11,170 nt of DNA, from contig VHDG01000046.1 of NCBI GenBank assembly GCA_016871475.1, positions 1-11,170 on the forward strand. Direction: 5' to 3'. Position numbers and translations under genes: made by a program. Every line of letters begins with the position of its first letter. Position 1 is the stretch's first letter. Positions 1 through 8,229 of the stretch are shown in pieces. Source of the stretch: Verrucomicrobiota bacterium (GTDB lineage Bacteria; Verrucomicrobiota; Verrucomicrobiia; Limisphaerales; UBA11320). Under the pieces are notes generated by a model. That model was not told the origin of the DNA, did not search any database, and saw only the letters and a list, made by a program, of their open reading frames with translations.

Positions 1-304
1 AGCCATTCATGCATGCAGAACCACTCCTGACTGCCGCCTGTCATCAAATCCCGCTCCGGGTCAATCCATCCGTTTTGTGAGGCCCACCGAAAACGAGGAG
101 AATCCATGGACAAAGGGAAGGCCAGGTAAAGCGCCTCCTTCGAAAAAGTCTGTTCCTTCGTGAGGTTATGCTCAATTTCGACACGCCGGGCATGATAAGG
201 CAGTCGGACTCGCAACGTGTACCTGGGGATTTTCTCCAACGAAAAGCCCCCCGGAGTTCCACGCCCAGTTCTGATTTCAAGAGGATCGCGGGACTGATCG
301 CCAC
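1..304 (-). pseudogene. GH38-like enzyme, C-terminal beta-domain fragment in a third frame (runs off the window)
   Basis: From about 304 to the left edge a different frame is open without a stop and reads GDQSRDPLEIRTG, then RYTLRVRLPYHARRVEIEHN, KEALYLAFPLSMDSPRF, NGWIDPERDLM and QEWFCMHEW. The string of alternating strands followed by WIDPERDLMxGG.QEWF is what GH38-like proteins of this group show after the catalytic domain (family recollection). It is therefore the continuation of the mannosidase-like gene, displaced by one base near the GGG at 305-307. The 3' end is outside the window. Confidence 0.7.
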
Positions 305-2455
305 GGGACGATGCATCTGAAGTTCCGGCACCGGAGTCACGCTGCTGAACTGCACTAGTCGATTGGGAAGGGAATCACCGCCGGAGACATATAGCGCCTG
401 CGCGAAGGAGTGCCCCGAGTTCGTTGCGATGAGCTCTCGCTCCGCCTGCTTGTCGTACAGGCTTCGAATGTTGCCTGTCGCTGGGTCGATGATCAGCCGA
501 TAAAAGGGGCTCTCAGCCATGTTGCCAACCAAGGGCTCTGGCGCTCGAACGGGCGCAGGTCCGGGCCGAATGGCATAACACCGATAGCCCGCAGCTGGAA
601 CCCCAGCAGCCAGGAATCTGACACGTTGGATCTGTCGGCCTTCCCCGATCGCTTCCATCGGCACCGGCTTTCCCGTGCTCAGATCAACAACACGGGAGCC
701 TCGGTTGATATCGTGCTCCACCCAGCCATCGCGATCCCATGACAACGTGTTGAAAACCACGAGTGTGCCCGCAGGCACCGAGATGGAGTCTGACAACGCA
801 GACATGGAGCGGCTCAGCAACGCATCGATCATCCGTGAAGCCTCCTGCACCCGAGCGTCTTTTTCATCACCCTGCCGCAGGCTCTGGTGACTGTGAGGTT
901 CACGAACACTGCAGTCTGCATGCCATGAATGCTCGTCCGTCAAAAGCAGCCGCTGCCAGGCAGCTTCCAGCGTTCTGATGTCCGGTTTGAACCCCGACCC
1001 CGTGCTCAATGCAGCCGCTCCCAAAACCTCCGCACTCAGGATTCGCACCATGTTGCTTCGATGCCCCGAGGTGGCCTTGGCATTCGCGCCCAACCCATCT
1101 TCCCAATAAGGCCCGGTATCTCCGCGTGTGACCGGGAACTTCGATGGATCCGGTTCCAATCGCCGCATCATTTCCATCGCCTCCCCAAATCCCCCATATT
1201 GCAGCTCCGGATACGCATACTCGCGATTCCAAAGCCCCACCAAATCCGCCTGGCCCGCATGGATGTCCACATTCTCCACCTGGGTGCCGTAGATCAGAGC
1301 CACGTCAGTTGTTCGATGAGGATGATCATAGGCCTGCAGAAAGCGGGGAAGGGATTCGCGTCCGGCTGTGAGATTCAGGGGAAAGGAGAAGAGACTGCCC
1401 GCCTGATGGTAATGCCGGGACCACCACGTCAGGACCCGCCCTCCATCCGGCCCCTCCCACCAGGTCGGCGATCGCTCGTTCAACTGGTTGTAAAGCAGCA
1501 GAGGTCCGCGATAAGCATCGCTCGCGGCCAGAAAATTTGAGACTCCCGCCGACGCGAGTACAGAAGCATACGACCATGAATAGGAAGGGACATCCGTGTT
1601 CAATGAGAAGGTCAGCGGCAGTCCGTGCTCCCGGGCGAAACGAGCCGACGGATAAATCGATCGCACAAGATTCTCCAGAGAGGCAAACCCGGTGAAAGTG
1701 CTGCCGTAACAGGCGGGTATCGCGATGTTTCCCGACCGGGCAAGTTTGATAAACGCCTCCACCGACTCGGGCCGACGTCCATGCAGGAATTCCTCCACGA
1801 TCCAGAAACCGTCGAGAGTGAAACGAAACTCAGGCCTTTGCCGGGTGATCTCGATCAATCGGTCGATGGACCTGGCCTGCACCTCGGACACCTTGGCCGC
1901 ATAGTCTGTGTAGCCGACGTCCAGATGCGCATTAGGCATCACCAACAGCTTCCATTTCCGAGCAGGATTCAAAGCGAATCGCCAAGTCTCAGATCCCCTG
2001 CCCTCGCGTTCAACCGTCAACGTCGCAGGGCTTCCTTGCTTGAACTCCGCAACCCGCCCAAGGAACAAAGCCTCACCAAAGGTGTGTTCCAACGTTCTTT
2101 TCTCTCTCCAGATTTGACCGCCCACTTCCAGACTGACCTGAAGCGAGGAGTCCCCAGGACGGATTGGGATCCGGACGTCGAACTCCTGCATCAGGCCCCC
2201 TGCACTGTTGCGATAGAAGGGAAGAACATTCACCTCAGGCTGCGTCAACTCCATGTTCGGCTCATGACGGAATTGAACAGCGTCATAAACAACCCCTGAG
2301 CTGCCGGGCCACGGAAACCCATAGGGCCGACTGTCATCACGTTCCCGCGACGAATCCCTCGCCACGATGACAATCCGGTTTACCCCAGGCTTGAGCAGAC
2401 GGCTTGGGATCCATGCTCGAATCAAACTGGTGGAATAGTGTGGCTGGAAAAACAC
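44..2455 (-). pseudogene. GH38-type alpha-mannosidase-like glycoside hydrolase, main catalytic part
   Basis: This is the body of a retaining, zinc-dependent glycosidase of the GH38 kind, which removes alpha-mannosyl residues; the exact substrate cannot be told. The frame is open from about 2517; numbers here count from GTG 2455. Residues 1-62 finish the N-terminal PL4-like domain (LLKPGVNRIVIVARD, GVVYDAVQF). The glycosidase core follows: NAHLDVGYTD gives zinc ligands H177 and D179, LNTDVPSYSW gives D288 as expected nucleophile/ligand, and LTDEHSWHAD gives H509. A linker and beta domain start near SVPAGTLVVFNTLSW. The last stretch (from about position 305 leftward, ending at the stop at 44) is out of frame; the true continuation is the adjacent-frame fragment at the window edge. 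All catalytic residues are intact, so the enzyme would work if both shifts are errors. Secretion is expected from the N-terminal part. Confidence 0.75.
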
Positions 2456-2459
2456 CGCC

Positions 2460-2470
2460 GGATCACCTCC
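2460..2470 (-). promoter_or_regulatory. Eleven-base perfect anti-16S (Shine-Dalgarno) match inside the mannosidase-like gene
   Basis: The minus strand reads GGAGGTGATCC, the full complement of the usual bacterial 16S rRNA 3' end (GGATCACCTCC). It spans the TGA (2465-2463) that ends the first frame, and GTG 2455 of the second frame begins 10 nt after GGAGG. It could allow reinitiation on the second frame, or be a chance product of Gly-Gly-Asp-Pro codons. Confidence 0.45.
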
Positions 2471-2900
2471 ACCGTAAGACAGCCTGGGTCTCTGGAAGAA
2501 GGCGCCGCGCTCTCCGTTTTACAGCGATCTCCAGCCAGGGAAGCCTAGCTGCATAGGCGAGCAGATGCAGATCGAGGAAGTATTCTCCAGCAACGAGGGA
2601 ATCGAGAGTGAACTCGATCGAACGAAGATGCGGACGAAACCCAGCCTGACCGTTTGCATCACCCGGCTGATAGGCCAACCAGTCCGTGGAAGGAGACGAC
2701 ACCCCGGGACGAAACACGGAATCCTGCGCAGGATCGGTAAAGTCAATCTGTCGCGCATGCGTCGTGGGATGAAACCACTGTTTGAACTCAGCAGAGGATT
2801 CATCGGGCGTACCGATAGACCAGAGGATGCCTGCAAGCGATGTGTCTGAAAAACAACCAAGCAAGCAGGCAATAGCAACAAGAGTCGCGCGCGTGGGCAT
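2463..2900 (-). CDS. GH38-type alpha-mannosidase-like enzyme, N-terminal part: signal peptide and PL4-like domain (frame lost at AAAA)
   Basis: ATG 2900 gives MPTRATLVAIACLLGCFSD, a short basic start and hydrophobic stretch with an LLGC lipobox-like string, so the product may be a lipoprotein or be cut after SLA. The earlier GTG at 2957 would bury this signal behind 19 residues. No clear Shine-Dalgarno site precedes 2900, so the start is uncertain. ILWSIGTPDESSAEF, then FTLDSLVAGEYFLDLHLLAY and LPWLEIAV resemble the C-terminal galactose-binding-like domain of family 4 polysaccharide lyases. Coding in this frame is genuine only to about 2521. After GTAAAAC the translation becomes KRRARRLL and stops at 2463, whereas with one A fewer it reads VNGERGAFFQRP and runs straight into the next frame. 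Confidence 0.7.
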   Translation of the reverse strand: MPTRATLVAIACLLGCFSDTSLAGILWSIGTPDESSAEFKQWFHPTTHARQIDFTDPAQDSVFRPGVSSPSTDWLAYQPGDANGQAGFRPHLRSIEFTLDSLVAGEYFLDLHLLAYAARLPWLEIAVKRRARRLLPETQAVLRWR

Positions 2901-2966
2901 AAGCCGTGAATGCCACGACGGGGTTCTCTGAGTCAATGGCCCGGTTAACCCAGCCACGCCCTCCCC

Positions 2967-2999
2967 TCGTAATCGTAATCGTAATCGTAATCGTAATCG
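2967..2999. repeat. Hexanucleotide tandem repeat (TCGTAA), 5.5 copies
   Basis: Five exact TCGTAA units followed by TCG; on the minus strand this reads as repeated GATTAC. It lies 67 nt upstream of the preferred start (2900) of the mannosidase-like gene. Perfect unit identity points to recent slippage. With only 33 bases and no spacers it is a microsatellite, not a CRISPR array. Confidence 0.9.
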
Positions 3000-3100
3000 G
3001 CCACGCGTCCGACAACCAAGCGCCTTACGACAAGCCTGTGCCCAGGTTCGTTGTCCATCCCTTTAGCAACGGTGCCCCTGATCCACGGATAGGAGAGGTA

Positions 3101-3246
3101 AAACCGCGGATGTCGCGGATGAACGCGGATAAAGACGAACCTTCGATCGAGGTTGTCGTTGGCCGGGATCTTAGACGGCCTGTATCCAATGTGCTGGCGG
3201 TCGGGAATTCCCCAAATATCCGTGTTATCCGCGAGATCCGCGGTTT
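3101..3246. repeat. Imperfect inverted-repeat element of about 150 bp with internal hairpins
   Basis: The left arm (3101-3131, starting AAACCGCGGATGTCGCGGAT) is the reverse complement of the right arm (3217-3246, ending GAGATCCGCGGTTT), with about three differences over 30 bases. Between them are smaller pairs: AACC/GGTT at 3138-3141 and 3151-3154 around TTCGATCGA, and GGCCG/CGGCC at 3161-3165 and 3176-3180. Each arm also holds tandem GCGGAT units. The short open frames here translate to ISRITRI and FIRDIRGF, low-complexity products of the arms and not genes. It looks like a REP/MITE-type mobile intergenic repeat. No transposase or target-site duplication is visible. Confidence 0.6.
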
Positions 3247-3357
3247 CAAAACTTTGCCTTAACCCTTACGCGTGGTTTTGGGGGTGCCGGGGCTCCCTTG
3301 GCCTGACATTGCCAGCTGGCGCCGAACAAACGTCCCCAAGACAATTGAGTCATTTTC

Positions 3358-4209
3358 TCACTCTCGTTTGAGCACCGGGATTCGGCGTAATCGGAAGAAC
3401 CTGGCCGACCCATCCTTGGGCAGATCAACAAAGCGAGTCTTGTCAGGGCCGTCCTGAGGTTTGGCGGACAGGCTCCAGCTGCCGGGCTCGCAGGTGGCGG
3501 ATTGCTCCAACCAGTAACGCCATGCCGGCCCCGGCCAGGAGACACGCAGGAACTCCCCCTGCTCCTCAACATGAAGCCGTGGGGGAACGTGGTAGAGGGC
3601 GAGGCCTTTGTGTTGTCCGAATCCGAAGTCGGTGAAGGAAGGCACCGAGAGGGCGATCTCCGTATCGTTCGCTGCGATCATCCGTACACCGACCCCGCGT
3701 CCCTCTGTAAGCATCGGTATCCATTCCGTTCCATCCCAGCGGGCGAAGTTGCGAACGGGCTTTCCCGCAATCCTGGAAAAGCCACCGCTGATGTAGATCG
3801 ATGATCCTACCTGAACCATGAACTCAACAGCATCGTTGGGTTTGAGCCCGCTTCCGCCCACGTCGGACCATTGACCTCCGTTCCACAGAGCAAGGCCAGA
3901 AACAGGATTGCCACCAGCGAAGTTGAACCCTCCTCCGACATAGACATCCCCGTTCAATGGCAGAATGCACATCACCTCTGCCTGCGCAGACAAAGGAGAG
4001 ATAGAGTCCAGGGCCATTCTAATCCCTCCCGCCATGGAGTCCCATCGCTGACCATTCCACCTTGCGATGTTTCCGACTCGAGAAGAGCCAGCGGTCAGGA
4101 AGTTTCCCCCCACGTACAGGTTGGTTCCATCCGCAGCCAGAGCTGTGACATAGCCAGCCTCACCAAAACCGTCGTGAACTGGATAGCGATATCGCTGGAT
4201 CCCCCCCCC
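3358..4209 (-). pseudogene. Secreted beta-propeller protein, C-terminal part (second frame after the G9 tract)
   Basis: This frame carries the rest of the propeller. The open frame reaches to about 4365, but residues before the G9 tract are out-of-frame translation of the other half. Three blades are clear: VTALAADGTNLYVGGNF...NIARWNGQRWDSMAGG, then LNGDVYVGGGFNFAGG...LALWNGGQWSDVGG, then SSIYISGGFSRIAG...FARWDGTEWIPM. The tail reads RYWLEQSATCEPGSWSLSA and, 30 residues on, ARFFRLRRIPVLKRE, a closing module I associate with exported Verrucomicrobiota proteins (recollection, not a search). There is no ribosome binding site for an independent start, so expression depends on the frame being restored by slippage or on the run length being miscounted. 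It ends in TGA at 3360-3358. Confidence 0.7.
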
Positions 4210-4787
4210 ACGGAACTCCAGTTGGTCCCATCCCAGTAGGCCAGGTTCGTGATGGATTGGTCTCCGATGCGAGTGAAGCTTCCGCCCATGTAGAGTCCAC
4301 GTCCGTCGGTAGCCAGGGCTGCGATCTGCCCCACAAAGGCCGGATGAACCAACAACGGCCGCCATCGCCCCTCACGCTTCTCAAGCAGCGCGGGTTGTTC
4401 GATGCCGTGCGCGTTGGTAAACCAGCCGTTCACGTAAAACCTATCAGGCAGCCTGACACTATGGGTAACCACTTGGATCGGGGATTCATCCTGGTCATTC
4501 CATTTCGCTCCATCCCATCGCGCGAACCCCCACGTCTTCGCCCCGTCCACACCCGAGAAAAGCCCCATCACCGTGAGATCGCCGTTCTCCAGATAGTGGG
4601 CGCTGAGCAGATGCGGATATTTCTCCGGCTCAAATCCCTGCTTCACGATGTCCAGGTCCCAGTGTTTTGGATCTGAAACCAGGGCAATCTGGGACTGGAC
4701 CTGGCTTGCTGTTCCTGCCAGCACCGCCAGCAGCAGCAACGTCAGCCGATGAGCCCAAACCCTGGCTAAGTATTTGGTGTGATTCAT
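4095..4787 (-). CDS. Secreted beta-propeller protein, N-terminal part (frame lost at a G9 tract)
   Basis: No enzymatic function recognised. From ATG 4787 the product has a signal peptide (MNHTKYLARVWAHR, hydrophobic LTLLLLAVLAGTAS) and then propeller-blade repeats built on a 'GL/LYxGGxFTxxGxxxxxNLAYWDGTNWSSVGGG' plan. True coding in this frame ends at the G9 run at 4209-4201; the residues after it (SSDIAIQF... to the stop at 4095) do not continue the repeat. The matching continuation (VTALAADGTNLYVGGNF) is in another frame to the left. Restoring one G gives a 476-residue protein over 4787-3358. Such repeats resemble kelch- or Rax2-like propellers of exported proteins, often used for binding. 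The gene begins 13 nt after the M36-propeller gene, suggesting a shared extracellular or envelope role. Confidence 0.75.
   Translation of the reverse strand: MNHTKYLARVWAHRLTLLLLAVLAGTASQVQSQIALVSDPKHWDLDIVKQGFEPEKYPHLLSAHYLENGDLTVMGLFSGVDGAKTWGFARWDGAKWNDQDESPIQVVTHSVRLPDRFYVNGWFTNAHGIEQPALLEKREGRWRPLLVHPAFVGQIAALATDGRGLYMGGSFTRIGDQSITNLAYWDGTNWSSVGGGSSDIAIQFTTVLVRLAMSQLWLRMEPTCTWGETS
4201..4209 (-). repeat. Nine-base G tract (C9 on the plus strand) at the frameshift in the propeller gene
   Basis: The minus strand reads TGGAGTTCCGT, then G9, then ATCCAGCGA. Upstream translation is WSSV-G-G; the blade continues in frame only if the run is 10 (or 7) G long, giving GGG-IQRYRYPVHDG. Long G/C runs are slippage-prone in replication and transcription and error-prone in some sequencing methods. 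Confidence 0.85.
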
Positions 4788-4803
4788 ATGCTGGATCTCC
4801 TCA
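4788..4803 (-). promoter_or_regulatory. Shine-Dalgarno site abutting the peptidase stop codon, setting the start of the propeller gene
   Basis: Minus-strand order is TGA (4803-4801, peptidase stop), GGAGATCCAGCAT, then ATG at 4787-4785. GGAG lies 9 nt before the ATG and directly after the stop. This favours ATG 4787 over the upstream in-frame ATG at 4874, which would overlap the peptidase gene and add a non-signal leader. It also indicates that the two genes share a transcript. Confidence 0.75.
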
Positions 4804-7800
4804 CCAGATTGTGAATGCTTTCCTCCAGGTGTAGGCCGACGGAGCCTCCACCAGAAACCCTTCGCCGAATCCAATCACCGGATCGCTCGGCATCCAGTTC
4901 CCAGCCGTGTGGTTAAACTCCTCCCAACTGTTGGAATCCGGGTTCCACTTCCGGAGCTTGGTTCCGTTAGGTGGATTGAAACCTAGAATCGCTTTCACGG
5001 TTCCAGCTTTCGGTACCTTGCTGGAATATAACCCCAACCCAGTGGTGATTGAATTCACGCTTTCGCCCTGAGGAATGATGCCGCCGAAAAGCAGATAGAA
5101 CGTTTCTCCTGCCGGAGCCGTAACACGTATTCCAGATCCCGGCAGCAGCTTGAGATTGGATTGGTTCCACTGCGATTGAACAACTGTTGCGGCTGGAGAT
5201 CCCCACCAGGAGGAGGAGCTGCTCCAAGGTGCCGCTGGCAGAGTGTGAAGCGTGGTCCCTTCGGGGATTGGCACTAGCCGCGCTACTTCGATCAAAGAAC
5301 CTTGTGGATTGGCTGGGTCGGTCTCCCAGACCAGCTTCATCGCCACGCATTGCGCATTTAGAAAGTCACTGTGCAAGAGAGAGTTCCCAATCAATGCACC
5401 CTTGTCTGTGATCTTGACTCGAAAATAACCGATCGCCTCATCGCTTCGAATGCTGGGAGGCAGCCCTGCTGCATCATCAGAGCGAAGTCGTGTGTAACGG
5501 CCTGAATACGTATTATGTGGAGGATCAATCAGGACCGCTCGATCGCAGAGTATCACCCACCCAGCAGGCTTGTCATAGCAGTCGTTTAATGGATCGGGCG
5601 TGTATTCCTTCACGCGAGTTGCAAGCCAGTGTGAAAGGTCAGAGGAGTGTTCGACCCGCGCTGTCAGGGCTGATGAGAGGCCCTTGCCGCCGAGAGTATG
5701 GCACGCACTCATTGTTCCCGCATAACCACCGCTACAAACACAGAAATCAAACCACGTTCCGGTTGGGATGGGATGAGCAACCCACGCCTCCTGGGTCCAT
5801 TGCCTTTCATTTCCGGTTCGAGAACGCTGTCTTCCGAACATCGGCCAGGGACATTTCGTTGAGTCAGGGTTCATCAAAACGCGTGCTCCGACAGGAATCG
5901 CATGAACCTTTCCAGCCTCCGTCGTGATATACACTCGTGCGTCGTGACTGATGTTGGGTGAGACATGAATCGCCCCGCTCGTCAAATTCTCCCACACCAA
6001 GTCTCCCGAAAGCGCATTGAGAACCGACAATTTCCCACTGGTTGATACAAATAACGCCTTCTCGCCATTCAGAAGCAAGGGAGCTCCCTGGATGCCTCCC
6101 CCGAGGTTTTTCCACCAATTAAAATGCAGAGGAATCGTTGGGGGCGTTGTGGGGGGAGGCGCGGGATGAAGACTGAAGGCCAGCCCATTCGCGCTCCCGA
6201 CGTAAACATTGTTCAACCCGTCGATCACGGGAGCGCTGATTCTGGCGGGTGTGAGTTGATAGCCCCAGTTCGGCAGCGACGCCCCGTTCTGGCTCCACGC
6301 GTAAACTCTTCCCAGCGTGGTTCCGGCCACTACTCGACCATCATTCCCAATGGCGAGCGAGGTATCCACCTCGCCGATGGTGGTAACCGGCCACGATGTG
6401 CCCGCACGGGCAGCTCCTGTAGAGGTCCAAGAGTAGACCTTTAACGCAGACGAACCCACGTAGATGTTTCCAACCGCATCAATGATTGCACTACAGCTGA
6501 CACGTTCTCCCGGCAGCTTACTCCAAAGGATCGCTCCTGTCGCACCGTTGACGGCATGAAAGCCGGATCCTCCAGCAGTTGCGTCCGCTCCAATGTAAAT
6601 CGTCCCGTCGGAGCCAATTGCCGGAGAAGACTTGATGGCAGCCCCATTCGGAACCAGCTGTGTTGACCATCGCAGCGTCCCACCGGGCCAGATGGCATAG
6701 AGATACCCATCATCACACCCGATGTAGATGGTTCCATCCGATCCCACTGCCGGCGAAGAGTCGAAGCTCTTTAAATACCCAAAATAGTAGCCTCTTGTGT
6801 GGGTCCATTTCGGTGTTCCATCCCGATTGAAGGCGCGAACAGTACCCTCCAGAGGAGGAGAAGTGGAGGCTCGTGTACCAATGTAAATGGTACCATCCGG
6901 TCCCACGGCAGGAGATGTGAATGACTTCACATAAGGCATTTCAGAATCCCAGAGCCTTCCTGAGGAAGGCGGCATGTCAAAGGCTTCCACAAACCCGTAA
7001 TCGACCACTTCGGCAGAAGGTCCAATGGCACTGTAGCCCATCCCCCGGGATGAGAAACCGCCCCAGATCTCGTTCTGGTCTGCGCCACCGTTGTGAATAA
7101 GATCTGCAAGAAGGATGCAGTCACGAGCCTCGAGATAACTGACACCCGCAGGCATGAGCTTCATCGCATCAATCACCAGCTTCACCATCCGATCGTTTGC
7201 GGCCTGGAAGCCCAGTGTGCTGGTGTGCTTGTTCAACAGTGCTTTCCGAACGTTGAGCAGGGCCTGACACCAGATTTGACCACGAGCGTGTTGTGCCCAG
7301 TAGATGTTTCCCATGGCACCTGTATGCGCTGGATTGCTTGGAGCCGGATAATCCCTCGGGCTTGGCATATCACCGAATGTGACAGGGTTTTTCGATCTGT
7401 CAGTCGAGTAGGGGTACGGACGCGAACCATAGTAGTAATTAGCCGGGTTTGAGCCTACGCCAACACTGATCGGGGGTGCCTTGTAGTAGGAGTAGGCCGA
7501 GTGTGCGTAGGTTCCATCCAAGGCATCGCCAGATCGTCCTATGAAAGCGAAACCAAAAAAATCCGCGGTTCCTTCGTTGAAGGCGTCATATTGAGTCCCC
7601 GTATCTCCCTGATTCGATATGCCTCCTGAGCCGACGAGTCGGTCGATCATGAGATGCGCGTACTCATGAAAGAGGAGTTGATTATCGAGAGCCAGGTCAC
7701 GGTTATCGAGCGCATTCGAGCCGACCGCATCACTGACACCTATGTTTAAGGATCCCCTCCCGCCATCCAGTGGGGTACCGAAGGCAGATCCATTGCCAAT

Positions 7801-8208
7801 GCTGCTGAAGTGCTGGAGATTCACCAGGACACCATCTCCTCCTCCGGGACAGGGCGCACCCGAACCGCAGTTGGGATTGATCTGCTGATAGGCCCCAGCT
7901 GTGGCATCAAACCCTAGCCGGTAGAGTTCATCGTGAAACCAGTTCAGCCAGTAGAACGCGTGGACCATGGCTGCTTTTTGGTTTGCGGTGGTTCCGCCTG
8001 CGATGCTCTGCGGCTGCGGTGGCTGGGGAGGCTGGGCAGGCGAGCAGCCGCTGGCACCAGGGAGACACGCATCGAAGTGGAATTGAAGCGTCGAGCCGCT
8101 CGAGGCGCCTACGGGACGGGGGAAGGTGAGTGCGGGCGAGGCATCATAGATCGTCGCTGAAGGGTTGTTGTTCGTCAGAGCGATCCGAACATCGATGTTG
8201 TTGCCCAC
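4801..8208 (-). pseudogene. M36 (fungalysin) metallopeptidase, catalytic domain fused to a PQQ-type beta-propeller and a long C-terminal tail
   Basis: This is the continuation of the same frame after the TGA at 8227-8229 (open from 8226; GTG at 8208 is merely the first possible start and has no ribosome binding site). GNNID opens the peptidase as in M36 enzymes. Numbered from 8208, HEYAH at residues 181-185 gives two zinc ligands and the catalytic Glu, and E212 in NEGTADFFG gives the third ligand. An extracellular or periplasmic zinc endopeptidase is expected. From about residue 420 to 800, PQQ/BamB-like blades repeat SPAVGSDGTIYIG and related strings, closing with CPWPMFGRQRSRTG. A tail follows with HSSDLSHW...GYFRV, then roughly 200 residues I do not recognise. 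Joined across the TGA the protein would be 1507 residues, far longer than simple fungalysins (about 600-650). Two readings are possible: inactivated gene, or intact gene with a sequence error. The domain calls are firm; the status is not. Confidence 0.75.
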
Positions 8209-8226
8209 AAGAGTGTCTAGATTGTT

Positions 8227-8229
8227 TCA
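8227..8229 (-). other. In-frame TGA interrupting the M36 peptidase reading frame
   Basis: The frames before (9324-8230) and after (8226-4801) the codon are the same, so this is a single nonsense codon and not a shift. Protein similarity runs through it: ASPDGWIGN before, NNLDTLVGNN after, both parts of one M36 block. Any one-base change (for example to GGA, CGA or TGG) restores a 1507-residue frame. Confidence 0.85.

Larger units (their letters stand above)
2958..3357. other. Gene-free intergenic stretch of about 400 nt
   Basis: Between the stop of the propeller gene and the mannosidase-like gene I see only the inverted-repeat element and the hexanucleotide repeat. The part nearest the propeller stop (3247-3357) contains a small GCCAGCTGGC palindrome and a G-rich run but no hairpin with a T tract, so no terminator is called. 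No promoter is convincing. Confidence 0.6.

Noticed and set aside
929..2299. Plus-strand open frames opposite the mannosidase-like gene (for example 929-1540 and 1625-2299)
   Set aside because: They lie opposite strongly conserved GH38 motifs on the minus strand and show no domain, signal peptide or ribosome binding site of their own.
2905..2940. Promoter with TTGACT before the mannosidase-like gene
   Set aside because: The -10 partner (CATTCA at 18 nt) is poor and would lie about 10 nt from the ATG, leaving almost no leader.
2901..2957. GTG 2957 as start of the mannosidase-like gene
   Set aside because: The GGGGAGGG before it is too close to the codon, and the extra 19 residues would sit ahead of a good signal peptide that begins at ATG 2900. 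Not fully excluded, because 2900 lacks a clear ribosome binding site.
2967..2999. CRISPR-like array
   Set aside because: Six-base units in direct tandem with no spacers; this is a microsatellite.
3025..3249. A 74-residue open frame on the minus strand (ISRITRI ... IRDIRGF)
   Set aside because: It is translation of the two arms of the inverted-repeat element; the repeated residues follow from the repeat DNA.
4788..4874. Start of the propeller gene at ATG 4874
   Set aside because: It would overlap the 3' end of the peptidase gene and place a non-signal leader before the hydrophobic stretch. ATG 4787 has GGAG 9 nt upstream and begins a normal signal peptide.
8180..8229. Selenocysteine or a reassigned code explaining the TGA in the peptidase gene
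   Set aside because: No stem-loop of the bacterial SECIS kind is evident just after the TGA, M36 enzymes have no known selenocysteine there, and TGA serves as the normal stop for this gene (4801-4803) and the propeller gene (3358-3360).
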